A stretch of 47,802 nt of DNA from Nitrospira sp. (GCA_015904045.1 JABMDG010000069.1:3308-51109), one strand, 5' to 3'; shown: positions 25,838-35,372, counted from the stretch's first letter. Notes: a model not told the origin generated them from the letters alone. A program made the numbers and translations.

Positions 25838-26470
25838 TCACTTTCGAGAAGTCGGCGGGGATTCTGGCAGATTCACGACGAACACGGATTTGGCCGTTGG
25901 ATCAAACTGCTCGTAGGCGAAAAGCGCCGTAAACCGGGAGCGAAAGGCCGGGCCGTTGCCCTCGTTCTTTCGTCCTCGCTCGGCCTTGCCGAGATCGATC
26001 GGCTTGATTCGCTTCGATCCTTGCTGCAATTCGATGACGGCCCCCTCGGCGAAATACTCGTCCTCGCCGCAAAGTTGGACCTCGACCTCCATATTGGGCA
26101 TATCTATCACTTTCTTGATGAACTCTTCCGGCATGCGCACGTCGATCTTGCGCTTCTTCGATTCCACGGCTTCCTGTCGGCCGAACGCTTCCAGGCGATA
26201 GCGTTTGGTACGCAGGATCGCACTGGCGCCGCACGGGTCTTTCTCCGGATCGGCGCCCACCCGAGCGGCCAAGGACGCCTGTTGAAGGACCTTTTTCACA
26301 TCCTCAGGAAGAGTGGCTTTCTCCATCGGAACCCGGCCGGCCTCCAACGCCTTTTGAGCCTCCTCGGCGGACAGTTTCACATCGATGGCCCAAGCCGTTT
26401 CAATCCCGACCGCACACATTCCGATCAGGCTGACAACAACCCACAAGACGCTGCTTCTGTGCGAAACCAT
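25838..26470 (-). CDS. Exported protein of unknown function
   Basis: This 210-residue protein has a signal peptide (SVLWVVVSLIGMCAVGIETA, cleaved at WAID). The mature chain starts with KLSAEEAQKALEAGRVPMEK and contains two cysteines (DPCGAS, VQLCGED). It has mixed strands such as RMPEEFIKKVIDMPNMEVEV and ends with TAKSVFVVNLPESPP. I do not recognise a family. ATG 26470 is chosen because AAGGAAGG lies at ribosome-binding distance. It lies downstream of maf on the same strand after 95 bases and converges on the MsbA-like gene. Probably periplasmic, perhaps with a disulfide. Confidence 0.65.
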   Translation of the reverse strand: MVSHRSSVLWVVVSLIGMCAVGIETAWAIDVKLSAEEAQKALEAGRVPMEKATLPEDVKKVLQQASLAARVGADPEKDPCGASAILRTKRYRLEAFGRQEAVESKKRKIDVRMPEEFIKKVIDMPNMEVEVQLCGEDEYFAEGAVIELQQGSKRIKPIDLGKAERGRKNEGNGPAFRSRFTALFAYEQFDPTAKSVFVVNLPESPPTSRK

Positions 26471-26565
26471 GCCTTCCTTTCCGAAGCCGGTGACGCCCCC
26501 CGGCCGATGCTTACATGTGGATAAAACGGCGGGCGCATTGTAGGAGAACGGCGCACTCGATGCAA

Positions 26566-27198
26566 TCAGGCGGCGAACCGGCTCCAATTGGGATACGGCT
26601 TCTGCCTATAGATGTCCTCCACATCCCGCGGAATAGGATACCCGACAGACCCAAGCAGCCGCGCCACGACCGCTAACGGCAAACCCACCACGGCGGTGAA
26701 ATCTCCCTCGATCCGTTCAACGAGGTTTCCTCCCGCACCTTGAATCGAATAGGCCCCGGCCTTGCCCAACGATTCCCCACTCACAAGATACCGCTCGATG
26801 GCGTCCTCAATATCCGCGTACATATATACCGTGGCCGTCACGATCTCAACCGAATCGACCGCTCGGATCCGACTGCACAGGGCCACCGCCGTGTGAACCT
26901 CATGCGGCCGGCCGGCGAGATCGGTCAGCATGCCACGCGCCTCGTCAAGGTCGCGCGGCTTGCCTAACAGACGGCCGTCCAACTCGATCACGGTGTCGCT
27001 GCCCAACACAAGATCTCCCGGCCTCCTGTCCGCAATGGATCGGGCTTTCTCAATGGCAAAGTATCCAACCTGTTCGCGAGGAGACAAACCTGCGAGCGGA
27101 TGTTCTTTAAATGCCGGAGGGTCGACCTCGAAGGACACTCCCAAAAGCGCAAGCAGCTCGCGGCGGCGGGGCGACGTGGAGGCCAGCACTAACTGCAT
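26566..27198 (-). CDS. maf: Maf-family nucleotide pyrophosphatase
   Basis: Maf proteins hydrolyse dTTP, UTP or modified nucleotides to monophosphates and can block septum formation when overproduced. This 210-residue protein has the opening LVLASTSPRRRELLALLGV, the LVLGSDTVIELDGRLLGKP motif with catalytic Asp, and AGAYSIQGAGGNLVERIEGD with FTAVVGLPL. The YSIQG motif suits the YhdE/dTTPase branch. Its ATG lies 10 bases inside the end of dus, so it is coupled to it. Confidence 0.94.
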   Translation of the reverse strand: MQLVLASTSPRRRELLALLGVSFEVDPPAFKEHPLAGLSPREQVGYFAIEKARSIADRRPGDLVLGSDTVIELDGRLLGKPRDLDEARGMLTDLAGRPHEVHTAVALCSRIRAVDSVEIVTATVYMYADIEDAIERYLVSGESLGKAGAYSIQGAGGNLVERIEGDFTAVVGLPLAVVARLLGSVGYPIPRDVEDIYRQKPYPNWSRFAA

Positions 27199-28373
27199 CG
27201 TGACGCCGGCATCGGTTCACTCTCACCCGTTTCATCGATCAGTTCTGGCTCGGCTGAATCCCGAATCCGCTGGGCTCGATACTCGTCGAGCGTGGCTTCG
27301 AGCTCTCTCACCGAAGACAATCGGAACATCCGTGCGCGCAACGCGGCGGCATGCGGAAATCCCTTGCAGTACCAGCCCAAGTGTTTGCGCATCCGATGGA
27401 ATTGGCGCTGGCCGCAGAACACCTCAAATTGGCGGGCATGATCCAGCAGCACTGCGAACCGCTGGTCGAGCGAGATCCCGACCTCGGAACAGCCCTCGGC
27501 GCAGAATCGATTCGGCTCGCGGGCGAACAGCCGGGCTTGTTCTTTCGAGCGGAAAAACCACGGAGCGCCAAGAACGGCCCGCCCGACCAACACGCCATCC
27601 ACACCGGTTTCGCGGACACGCGACATCACGTCGTCCAAGCTGTGGAGATCTCCGTTCCCACATAACAAGGTCCCGGTCCCCTTCGCCATGGCCGCAGCCC
27701 GTGCAATAGCGGACCAATCAGCCTCGCCTCGGTACATCTGCCGAAGCGTCCGACCATGAAGCGAGATCACCGCCGGCCGCTCTTCCAACAGATGCGCGAT
27801 CCAGCTTTCCACCACGACCGACTCGTAACCGAGCCGCGTCTTGACGGAAAGGGGGATAGGACGGCGCACGGCGGGCTGGCTCCCTCCACGTTCTTCATTC
27901 ATCCGCTCAAAGGCCCTCACCCTGGCCGGTTTGAACCCCACCTGTTCCAGTGTTTTTCCGCCGGCCCACTCTTCGATTCCACATCTGGCGGCCTGCATGA
28001 TCGCACGAGCCACGGCGGGCGTTCTGATCAGGCCGGCACCCGATCCGGAGGCCGCGACGTTCTTGGACGGACACCCCATGTTAATATCCAACCCGTCAAA
28101 CCCCAGCTCACAGACCACGTGGGCAGCCCGATAGAACAACTCCGGATCATTCCCGTAGAGTTGCGCCACCATCGGACGCTCGATCTCACTGTAGACCAGG
28201 GTCTCCAGCAACTTCTCCGGCCCATAGCAGATATCGTGCACGTGCGTAAACTCCGTGAACGTGACATCGGGCTTGCCTTGCCGCGCGATCACGGAACGAA
28301 AACTCGCGTCGGTGACACCGTCCATCGGAGACAGGCCGATGATCGGACGAGGGAGGATCGGCCAAAAATTCAT
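27189..28373 (-). CDS. dus: tRNA-dihydrouridine synthase
   Basis: Dus enzymes reduce specific uridines in tRNA to dihydrouridine with FMN and NADPH. The 394-residue protein has IIGLSPMDGVTDASFRSVIA, a catalytic Cys in LDINMGCPSKNVAASGSGAG, the RNA-contacting Lys in PLSVKTRLGYES, ISLHGRTLRQMYRGEADW and GVLVGRAVLGAPWFF. It carries an insertion rich in charged residues at about 135-165. ATG 28373 overlaps the stop of the upstream MNIO-like gene (ATGA), so both are translationally coupled. Which Dus subfamily (A, B or C) is not settled. Confidence 0.95.
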   Translation of the reverse strand: MNFWPILPRPIIGLSPMDGVTDASFRSVIARQGKPDVTFTEFTHVHDICYGPEKLLETLVYSEIERPMVAQLYGNDPELFYRAAHVVCELGFDGLDINMGCPSKNVAASGSGAGLIRTPAVARAIMQAARCGIEEWAGGKTLEQVGFKPARVRAFERMNEERGGSQPAVRRPIPLSVKTRLGYESVVVESWIAHLLEERPAVISLHGRTLRQMYRGEADWSAIARAAAMAKGTGTLLCGNGDLHSLDDVMSRVRETGVDGVLVGRAVLGAPWFFRSKEQARLFAREPNRFCAEGCSEVGISLDQRFAVLLDHARQFEVFCGQRQFHRMRKHLGWYCKGFPHAAALRARMFRLSSVRELEATLDEYRAQRIRDSAEPELIDETGESEPMPASRCS

Positions 28374-29863
28374 GGGCATTCACTCGCAGTCTGGACCGGA
28401 GGCTCGTTGGCGACCTCGTACGCCCGTCTGAGTTCGTCGGCTTCTTGTTCGGCGATACCACCCACATCCGGCGCTTCGTCCTGCACGAACTCCATAAACC
28501 GCTCGATCTTGACAAGAAAGAAATCGTAGGACCGTGACCGCGGCCTCGGCCGGCTGAACCAAAAAGGAACAAACCGCGAGAGCGGCACCCCTCGCCCGAC
28601 AAGCCGGCGGCACGATTCCGGGAACATCGATTCCACATCGCCCCCCCAGTGGAGAATCTCATAGGGAAGGTAGATGGACCGATACATGTCAATCTCATCG
28701 GCGCAGGCAGCGGGATTCGTCCATTCCGGTCCAATGGGTTCGGCTCGGCCCGCCGCCACGAGGGCGTATCGTTCATAGGCCTCCTCCAACCCGCGCACGA
28801 CCGTGTCAGACAGCCGTTCCACTCCCGGCAGCCAAACTGAACGGTCGGTGGAAGACACGGGCAGGTCTTCTACCGGAAACGGAACGGACCGATAGCGTTC
28901 GGTAAATCTGGCAAACTCATCGACGATCAACTCGACTGGTTTGGTGTCGACTTCCAACGCCAGACCCCGCAGACTGGTCAGACCCGGATGGCTCAGAACC
29001 TGATCAAGTATCTCGAAGAGCGCCGCTGGAATAGGAGCCGCATGAGCATCGATCCACGCCGGCAGGAAACCGTCTCCGTCCTGCTTGACCGGCCCTGACG
29101 CTATGGTCGAACCCGATTCGTGAATGGAGAGTCCCGCCACATGAATCTCAACTACGCGATGCATGGGGAATTCGTCCAGAAACGTGCGGACAAATTGCAC
29201 CAGCGAGGTCACTCGCCAGGCGCCTGAATACCGATAGACGGTCCACAGATGGCCAATGTCCAGCACAAGCCCACAGGGCGCGCTCTGGATAACCAACTGA
29301 AAAAATCGTGGAACGGCCACCGTCCCCGCCACAAAATAGGTGAGTGGAGGCATCTCCAGCAATACCAACGGCACCGCCCCGTGTGAGGGGCGGCAATGAC
29401 GGTCGAGAAGTTCTTGTACGCGCCGGGTGTTCTCGGCCACCATGAAAGCGCTGGACTCTGTATAGAGCGGTGGGAGATAGGTCCCAAACGAATACCCCGC
29501 GATGGATTTGGTCGCACATTCGATATTCAACCAAGCACTGTCCAGCGTCTGGAGATGTCCGGCAACCTCGCGAACCTCTTCTCCGAACAGAGGATCATCG
29601 GCGATTCCCGGCTGCGTCAACCACAAACCTTCGCCATGATACGTCAGCAAGCCGTCATTGGCCTGGCTTTTAACCACCGCGAGCGCCGCGGGAGCCGCAC
29701 GAAATACCTCCAGATAGGCCGGTCGTACTTGACGGCGGTGCAGTACTCCGAGCAAGCTAGTAAGATGAGGTGAATACACGTCGACGGAGAGGCCTAGGCC
29801 ATGAACCTGGATCAGGTTAAGACGACGGAGGAACTCCCGCTCCACAGAGTTCAGCGTAGCCAT
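28370..29863 (-). CDS. Divergent DUF692/MNIO-like enzyme with C-terminal extension
   Basis: This 497-residue protein resembles DUF692, now called MNIO: multinuclear non-heme iron oxidative enzymes that modify cysteines of peptide natural products. Aligned by eye, most metal ligands are kept: His76 (LLTYHGEGLWL), Glu170 (PLVLLEMPPL), Asp202 (CGLVLDIGHL), His241 (VVEIHVAG), Asp272 and His274 (WIDAHAAPIP), and Glu304 (LALEVD). The second His of the usual SEHL motif seems replaced by Glu or Cys (LNIECAT). About 190 residues follow the barrel and match nothing I know. No precursor peptide is seen nearby. ATG 29863 is chosen; TTG 29899 is possible. Coupled to dus. Confidence 0.6.
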   Translation of the reverse strand: MATLNSVEREFLRRLNLIQVHGLGLSVDVYSPHLTSLLGVLHRRQVRPAYLEVFRAAPAALAVVKSQANDGLLTYHGEGLWLTQPGIADDPLFGEEVREVAGHLQTLDSAWLNIECATKSIAGYSFGTYLPPLYTESSAFMVAENTRRVQELLDRHCRPSHGAVPLVLLEMPPLTYFVAGTVAVPRFFQLVIQSAPCGLVLDIGHLWTVYRYSGAWRVTSLVQFVRTFLDEFPMHRVVEIHVAGLSIHESGSTIASGPVKQDGDGFLPAWIDAHAAPIPAALFEILDQVLSHPGLTSLRGLALEVDTKPVELIVDEFARFTERYRSVPFPVEDLPVSSTDRSVWLPGVERLSDTVVRGLEEAYERYALVAAGRAEPIGPEWTNPAACADEIDMYRSIYLPYEILHWGGDVESMFPESCRRLVGRGVPLSRFVPFWFSRPRPRSRSYDFFLVKIERFMEFVQDEAPDVGGIAEQEADELRRAYEVANEPPVQTASECP

Positions 29864-29944
29864 GCAGATGCTCTCACCGAGGGCCAAATTTTCGCCCAAT
29901 TCTATCCCTGGAAACCGTTGACTGACAAGGGTTTGGCAAAATCA

Positions 29945-29971
29945 TTGGCTTCCTACACCTTCTGCTATACT
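29945..29971 (+). promoter_or_regulatory. Promoter of the CBS-PilZ gene
   Basis: TATACT at 29966-29971 matches the -10 consensus in 5 of 6 positions. TTGGCT at 29945-29950 lies 15 bases upstream and could be the -35 box, with spacing slightly short. The gene starts at 30032. The same interval must also hold the promoter of the divergent MNIO-like gene, which I could not pinpoint. Confidence 0.45.
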
Positions 29972-30031
29972 TGGCGTACATCGCAGGGGCCGGACGCCCG
30001 GCTGTTTCGGAAGAAAGGACCGGGCTGATCG

Positions 30032-30802
30032 ATGTCGAGCAACGAAGAGACCCGGTCAACCGCTGCGAATCACCAAAACCCCGTGGTTGCACACATGATG
30101 ACACCAGGTGTAGTCCAGATTCCAGGCGATGTTTCCGTGACCGAAGCGGCTTCCCTTTTGGAACGAGAGCAGATGCCCTGCCTGCTCATCAAGGACACGG
30201 AGTCCTGCTTCGGACTCATGACCCCGACCGACATCGTCAAGAAAGTGGTCGCGCAAGGTCTGGAGCCGGACGATATCGAAGTGCGCACAATCATGACACG
30301 ACCGGTCCAATTTATCGAATACGATCGAGCGGCGGACGACGCATCGAGGATGATGATGACGAGCGGCGTCCCGATCTTGATCGTCACCAAACAGGATCAG
30401 CCGGTGGGTGTCCTGACGGCACGAGACTTGATCCTCGCGCCGAAACGTTGTCTCGTCAATATCCCGGCAACCATTCGGGCAACGGACGGAAGCCTGTCCG
30501 GACCTGAGTATCAGGCCACGATCGTAGAACTCAGCCATGTCGGTGCACTCGTGGAGCCTTCGACCTCATTGCTCCCGGACACTTGGGTCATGTTACGCTT
30601 TTCCCTCCCCTCTTTGGCAAGCCCGCTGACGGTTCGAGGTCGGATCGTGTCCGATTACGGCCGTAGGCGCGGGGCCGGAACACCGTCTCGGACCTCAGCC
30701 GCCACGTTCGATATCCAATTTGTCGATCTCTCGTCCACGGACCAGTCAACGATCAAAGCATGGGTGCTCCAGCATTCGCCCACATCTTCCGATCTCTACT
30801 AG
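30032..30802 (+). CDS. CBS-domain pair fused to a PilZ-like domain
   Basis: This 256-residue cytoplasmic signalling protein has two CBS motifs (about residues 18-70 and 83-137: VAHMMTPGVVQIPGDVSVTE and VRTIMTRPVQFIEYDRAADD), which usually bind adenine nucleotides. A C-terminal PilZ-like domain follows (about 138-245), with YQATIVELSHVGALVEPSTS standing in for the D/NxSxxG motif. The usual RxxxR arm appears only as RCLVN at about residue 139, so the second Arg is lost and c-di-GMP binding is doubtful. The combination would join energy sensing and c-di-GMP-type output. No partner is clear. Confidence 0.82.
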   Translation: MSSNEETRSTAANHQNPVVAHMMTPGVVQIPGDVSVTEAASLLEREQMPCLLIKDTESCFGLMTPTDIVKKVVAQGLEPDDIEVRTIMTRPVQFIEYDRAADDASRMMMTSGVPILIVTKQDQPVGVLTARDLILAPKRCLVNIPATIRATDGSLSGPEYQATIVELSHVGALVEPSTSLLPDTWVMLRFSLPSLASPLTVRGRIVSDYGRRRGAGTPSRTSAATFDIQFVDLSSTDQSTIKAWVLQHSPTSSDLY

Positions 30803-30884
30803 GCCGTGCCCATCTTTCAAGGTTCTTTGACCAATCTGTGATCCATTGATAGAATTCCCCGTCAGCGTACGCGAGAGGACACAC

Positions 30885-31940
30885 ATGAACGTACCCAGCA
30901 AACCACAGCAACTCCGACCACGGCCCAGCCTGTCGAAGGAAGAGATCCTGCACCAGATTGGCACCATGCTCGGTGGCCCGGAAGATGACTTACACGTCGC
31001 CCTGATGAAAGAGCTGTTAACGGGGGTTCTGAAACTCCACGACGCCCATCTCGACTTGCTCGACGTGAAAATCGTGAATCGGGCGGTAAAAGAATTGCGC
31101 CATGCGTTCGGGGTGTTTCGAGGGTATCGGGACCGGCAAAAGGTGAGTATCTTCGGATCCGCACGCACCCCCTCGGATGACCCTAATTACCACTTGGCGT
31201 ACCGTTTCGCGCAGGCGATCGTCCAGCAGGGATTCATGGTCATTACCGGCGGAGCGGATGGCATCATGCGTGCCGCCCAAGAAGGTGCCGGACGTGAGAA
31301 CAGTTTCGGCGTGAATATCATGTTGCCCTTCGAGCAAGGGCCGAACCAGACCATCGCCGACGATGCCAAGCTGATTACGTTCAAATATTTTTTCACCAGA
31401 AAATTAATGTTTCAGAAAGAAGCCAATGCCATCGCGCTTTTTCCGGGAGGCTTCGGCACGCATGATGAAGGATTTGAGATTCTGACACTGGCGCAAACTG
31501 GAAAGAGCGACCCCCAGCCGATTGTTTGTCTGCAGGCACCGGGGTGCGACTATTGGGACGACTGGTCAGCCTTCATCACACGCCAACTGTTACACCGAAG
31601 ACTGATCAATGAAGAGGACCAGAGTCTCTTCACGATCATGGATTCGCCTGATGCGGCCGTGAACCATATCCTCACATTCTATCGCCGGTATCACTCCATT
31701 CGGTTCGTGGGGCGACAGCTGGCGATGCGGCTGCAATCGCCGATCTCCGGCGAACAGCTCGAGCAAACCCAGGAACGGTTCGGCGACCTCCTGGCCGATG
31801 GGCAATTCGAATTGCGGGGCCCGCTCGACGAAGAGCTGGATGAGCCGGCGTTACGGGACCTTCCCCGGCTGGTCTTCAATTTCAACCGACGGAGCGCCGG
31901 TCGGCTCCGTCAGTTGATCGACCATCTGAATCGGCTGTAG
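30885..31940 (+). CDS. LOG-family protein (lysine decarboxylase-like fold)
   Basis: This 351-residue protein has the LOG Rossmann-like domain of cytokinin-activating phosphoribohydrolases and nucleotide 5'-monophosphate nucleosidases. It shows VSIFGSARTPSDDPNYHLA, VITGGADGIMRAAQEGAG, and the catalytic FPGGFGTHDEGFEILTLAQ. About 90 N-terminal and 90 C-terminal residues extend beyond the minimal LOG domain, as in longer family members such as PpnN-like enzymes. ATG 30885 is used because GAGGA lies just upstream; a start at 30846 is less likely. It probably cleaves purine or pyrimidine monophosphates. Confidence 0.87.
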   Translation: MNVPSKPQQLRPRPSLSKEEILHQIGTMLGGPEDDLHVALMKELLTGVLKLHDAHLDLLDVKIVNRAVKELRHAFGVFRGYRDRQKVSIFGSARTPSDDPNYHLAYRFAQAIVQQGFMVITGGADGIMRAAQEGAGRENSFGVNIMLPFEQGPNQTIADDAKLITFKYFFTRKLMFQKEANAIALFPGGFGTHDEGFEILTLAQTGKSDPQPIVCLQAPGCDYWDDWSAFITRQLLHRRLINEEDQSLFTIMDSPDAAVNHILTFYRRYHSIRFVGRQLAMRLQSPISGEQLEQTQERFGDLLADGQFELRGPLDEELDEPALRDLPRLVFNFNRRSAGRLRQLIDHLNRL

Positions 31941-32036
31941 TCTCACCCGTTCACAGGCCAGTCCCCTGCGGCCGGTTTGGCCGTGAGAATCCCTCTTTAG
32001 TCGCCTCTCCAACCGTGGTATTCTCCACAAACGCTT

Positions 32037-32909
32037 ATGAGCGATTCACCCTACGCACACCGGTTCCATCATCCTCCCGATATCGTCCTCTATCACGCCG
32101 ACTGCTCGGACGGATTTGGAGCCGCATGGGCCATTTGGAAACAATTTCCCAATGCCCGCTTCGTGCCGGTGAAACACGGCTGCCCGCCCCCGCCTGACCT
32201 CACGGATCGCCGCATCGTCATCGTCGATTTCAGTTATGGGCGTCCCATGCTAGAGGCCATGGCAGCCGAGGCCAAGGAACTGCTCGTCCTTGACCATCAC
32301 ATTACGGCAGAGCAGGCCTTACAGGGGCTGCCCTATGCCTATTTCGATCAGACCAAGTCGGGGGCGGTGCTCGGTTGGGAATGGGCCCACGGGACAACCG
32401 CGCCCTGGCTGCTTCGGTATGTCCAGGACAAAGACCTCTGGACCTGGGCCTTGGTGGGCAGCCGAGAGATTAATGCGGCGTTGGCTTCGTACCCCTTCGA
32501 CTTCAGACTCTGGGATCAGTTCTCCCAGGACAAACTCGAACAGGAGGGTCATGCGATTCTTCGCTACGAACATGAGCTGGTCGGCAAACTGGCGGCGCAA
32601 GCCGTCATGGTGGAGTTTCAGGGCGAAATCGTTCCTTCCGTGCAAAGCGCGGTCTTAACAAGCCAGATCGGCGAGCGCCTCTCGCCCCATTATCCATTCT
32701 GCATCATTTGGCATGATCGCGACGGACGGCGTTATTTCAGCATGCGCTCCCGCCAAGACAGTACGGATGTCGGGGCCATCGCCGCATCGTTCGGCGGAGG
32801 CGGACATACTCACGCGGCGGGGTTTTCGGTTCCCTTGGGGGCCGACGGAATCCTTCCCGCCACTCCGTTGTTGCCACGCGCGGTCACCGACCGCCGGCGC
32901 ACCCCTTAG
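32037..32909 (+). CDS. DHH-family phosphoesterase
   Basis: This 290-residue protein of the DHH/DHHA1 superfamily shares the fold of RecJ and oligoribonuclease NrnA. It has IVLYHADCSDGFGAAWAIWK, the metal motif LLVLDHHITAEQA, and the C-terminal substrate motif FGGGGHTHAAGFS. It likely hydrolyses a phosphodiester such as short RNA or a nucleotide. This compact type, close to cytoplasmic exopolyphosphatase-like DHH proteins, is uncharacterised. The rhomboid gene follows 9 bases later and is probably co-transcribed. Confidence 0.88.
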   Translation: MSDSPYAHRFHHPPDIVLYHADCSDGFGAAWAIWKQFPNARFVPVKHGCPPPPDLTDRRIVIVDFSYGRPMLEAMAAEAKELLVLDHHITAEQALQGLPYAYFDQTKSGAVLGWEWAHGTTAPWLLRYVQDKDLWTWALVGSREINAALASYPFDFRLWDQFSQDKLEQEGHAILRYEHELVGKLAAQAVMVEFQGEIVPSVQSAVLTSQIGERLSPHYPFCIIWHDRDGRRYFSMRSRQDSTDVGAIAASFGGGGHTHAAGFSVPLGADGILPATPLLPRAVTDRRRTP

Positions 32910-32918
32910 GTCCTTACC

Positions 32919-33617
32919 GTGATCCCTCTTCACGACGATAATCCCACCGAGCGATTCCCGTTCGTGACCATTCTGTTCATCGTCATGTGTATCGGTATCT
33001 TTCTCTACCAGAACAGTCTCTCCGAGCAGCTCGGTAACATCTTCGTTTTTCAGTATGGGGCAATTCCGGCCGTCGTATTCGGTTCCGGTTCGCTCCCGGA
33101 GGAAGCGGCTGCGGCAATCCCAGTTGGTCTGACGCTGGTGACAAGCATGTTCCTCCATGGGGGCTGGATGCATTTGCTCGGCAATATGCTGTACCTGTGG
33201 ATCTTCGGCAACAACATCGAGGATGTCATGGGGCATGTCAAATATGCGGTCTTTTACGTCCTGTCGGGAGTGCTGGCCGCCCTTACCCATGCCTTGACCG
33301 ATCCTGCGTCGCCAATCCCCATGGTCGGGGCCAGCGGCGCCATCTCCGCCGTGTTAGGTGCCTATCTTCTGCTGTTCCCCCGTGCCCACGTGCTGGTCTT
33401 GTTGCCGGGGGTCGGAATGACACGTATTGCGGCCGGCCTCGTGTTGGGTATGTGGTTTGTCACCCAGTTGATGAGTGGAGGGATGAGCGTGGGTGCCACG
33501 GGTGGCGGTGTGGCCTTCTTCGCGCATATTGGTGGTTTTGTCGCGGGAATGGCGCTGGTAGGACTCTTCAAACGGCCGGAGGTGCCATTTTTTGCGCCGG
33601 GCCATTTTCGCCGGTGA
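32919..33617 (+). CDS. Rhomboid-family intramembrane serine protease
   Basis: This 232-residue membrane protein has about six helices. The catalytic Ser lies in MVGASGAISAVLGAYLL (GxSG motif) and the catalytic His in FFAHIGGFVAGMALVGLF. The helix before the loop has FLHGGWMHLLGNMLYLWIFG, the conserved HxxxN-type segment. The start is a GTG at 32919. Rhomboids cleave transmembrane helices of single-pass proteins; the substrate here is unknown. It converges on purK 16 bases away. Confidence 0.95.
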   Translation: MIPLHDDNPTERFPFVTILFIVMCIGIFLYQNSLSEQLGNIFVFQYGAIPAVVFGSGSLPEEAAAAIPVGLTLVTSMFLHGGWMHLLGNMLYLWIFGNNIEDVMGHVKYAVFYVLSGVLAALTHALTDPASPIPMVGASGAISAVLGAYLLLFPRAHVLVLLPGVGMTRIAAGLVLGMWFVTQLMSGGMSVGATGGGVAFFAHIGGFVAGMALVGLFKRPEVPFFAPGHFRR

Positions 33618-33633
33618 TAGCGGTGACCGGACG

Positions 33634-34791
33634 TTACCCCAACCGTTTTATCAGCCAGCGAGCCCGCTCTTCTGCTATCTCACGTTCTTCAGCCAAAAAC
33701 GTCACATGCCCCATTTTTCTCCCTGTCCGTATGGCCCGCTTGCCGTAGAGATGCAGCACAGCCCCAGACATCGCCATCAGCTCCCGGTATCCTTGTCCCG
33801 ATGTCACTGTTCGGACTTCATCGCCTATGAGATTGACCATCGCCGCCGGGCACAACAGCTTGACCTCGCCGATTGGGGCGCCACAGAGCAGGCGAACCTG
33901 TTGTTCGAATTGCGAGACCATACAGGCGTCCAGAGTGTAGTGACCGGAATTATGAGGACGTGGCGCGATTTCATTGATCAACAGATTGCCATCGGATGTG
34001 TAAAAGAACTCGACACAGAAGACTCCTGGAGAATTCAATGCCGAGACGGCTTGAACGGCGAGGTGCGATGCATGCGTCGTGGCTCCAGCGGGAAGAGAGG
34101 ATGGCGCAACCGTCAGACGTAAGATGCCATGCTCATGCCGATTGTCCACAGCGGGGTACGTCCGACATTGTCCTCCCGGTTCTTGGACTACAAGTACCGA
34201 CAATTCCCGCTCGAAGGGCACAAATTGTTCGAGAATCCAGCGGTGGCCGGCCCTGACACCCGCATACAAGGATGCTAAGACCTGTTTGGCATCAGCGGGC
34301 TTCTGAATGAGCCATTGGCCCTTGCCGTCATACCCGGATCGTGCGGTCTTGCACAGCGCGGGAAGACCGATGGCATGGACGGCATTCGGCAATTGACCAG
34401 GCGATTCGATGATCGCGAAGGGCGCAACAGGTAGGTGGTGATTCTGTAGAAATTGTTTCTGTTGAATACGATCTTGAATGATCCGGAGGACGGACCCGAA
34501 CGGGCGGACAGGATGATGACGTGCCAGCCATTCGCACAGATCGGCCGGGACATTTTCCCATTCAAGGGTGACGGCACCAACGGTGCCAGAGAATTGATCG
34601 CGTGTCTCTATGTCCAAGAAGGGCGCCGCAAAAGAATAGTCCGCCAGTTGGAGTGCAGGAGCATCGGGATCAGGGTCCCACACGGCGACACGATAGCCCA
34701 TACGCCGAGCGGCGCTGGCGAACATGGCCCCCAATTGGCCCCCGCCCAGCACACCGATCACTGATCCAGGCTCAAGGATCTTGGCCGTCAC
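33634..34791 (-). CDS. purK: 5-(carboxyamino)imidazole ribonucleotide synthase
   Basis: PurK uses ATP and bicarbonate to carboxylate aminoimidazole ribonucleotide in purine synthesis. The 385-residue ATP-grasp protein has [74 protein letters not shown] and [20 protein letters not shown]. The GTG start at 34791 overlaps the purE stop (GTGA), so translation is coupled. Length and motif order are normal. Confidence 0.97.
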   Translation of the reverse strand: MTAKILEPGSVIGVLGGGQLGAMFASAARRMGYRVAVWDPDPDAPALQLADYSFAAPFLDIETRDQFSGTVGAVTLEWENVPADLCEWLARHHPVRPFGSVLRIIQDRIQQKQFLQNHHLPVAPFAIIESPGQLPNAVHAIGLPALCKTARSGYDGKGQWLIQKPADAKQVLASLYAGVRAGHRWILEQFVPFERELSVLVVQEPGGQCRTYPAVDNRHEHGILRLTVAPSSLPAGATTHASHLAVQAVSALNSPGVFCVEFFYTSDGNLLINEIAPRPHNSGHYTLDACMVSQFEQQVRLLCGAPIGEVKLLCPAAMVNLIGDEVRTVTSGQGYRELMAMSGAVLHLYGKRAIRTGRKMGHVTFLAEEREIAEERARWLIKRLG

Positions 34792-35372
34792 GATTTCCGA
34801 CTCGTCTCCTCGGCGCCGGGATTGCCCAAAGTCATGCCCTGGGCTTCTGCGGAATTGAGGACACTGTCTGTCTGGGCTGCCCGGTAATTCTTCACAGCCT
34901 TCGCGATGCGGGGATAGCGCCCGGCGAGAATCTGCGCCGCCAAGAGGCCTGCGTTTTCGGCTCCCCCGATGGCGACCGTCGCCACCGGTATCCCTTTGGG
35001 CATTTGAACGATCGACAGTAACGAATCCAGGCCACGGAGGTTTTCTGTGGGAATTGGGACTCCGATGACAGGCAGATGGGTTTTGGCCGCCAGCATGCCT
35101 GGGAGGTGTGCCGCGCCTCCAGCCCCCGCGATGATCACTTCGATGCCTCGTTCGGAGGCAGCCATGGCATATTCGAATAGTCGATCAGGGGTGCGGTGAG
35201 CGGATACGACGAGCAGCTCATAGGGAATTGCGAGTTCTCCTAAAATTTCCCCTGCCTTTTCTAAGACAGGGAAGTCCGATTTACTTCCGCCGAGCACCCC
35301 GACAATCGGTTTGCCTGCGGCCATTGGATGACGTGCTTTCCGTTGATGCGATCGCCGTTTTTGTGTAGCCAT
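34788..35372 (-). CDS. purE: N5-carboxyaminoimidazole ribonucleotide mutase
   Basis: PurE moves the carboxyl group of N5-CAIR to C4, giving CAIR, the step after PurK. It has the class I motifs [52 protein letters not shown], and [22 protein letters not shown] 35372 is used (AGGTG upstream); the second ATG at 35324 would drop a basic N-terminus of 16 residues that is not part of the enzyme core. It is the first gene of a purE-purK pair. A TTGACC-type promoter is about 60 bases upstream. Confidence 0.96.
   Translation of the reverse strand: MATQKRRSHQRKARHPMAAGKPIVGVLGGSKSDFPVLEKAGEILGELAIPYELLVVSAHRTPDRLFEYAMAASERGIEVIIAGAGGAAHLPGMLAAKTHLPVIGVPIPTENLRGLDSLLSIVQMPKGIPVATVAIGGAENAGLLAAQILAGRYPRIAKAVKNYRAAQTDSVLNSAEAQGMTLGNPGAEETSRKS

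Noticed and set aside
25787..26524. A 245-codon plus-strand frame opposite the exported protein gene
   Set aside because: It is the antisense of a gene with a clear signal peptide and ribosome-binding site, and its translation shows no domain.
31958..31999. GC-rich hairpin (GCGGCC-GGTTT-GGCCGT) after the LOG gene as a terminator
   Set aside because: The stem is only 6 bp and no T-run follows directly.
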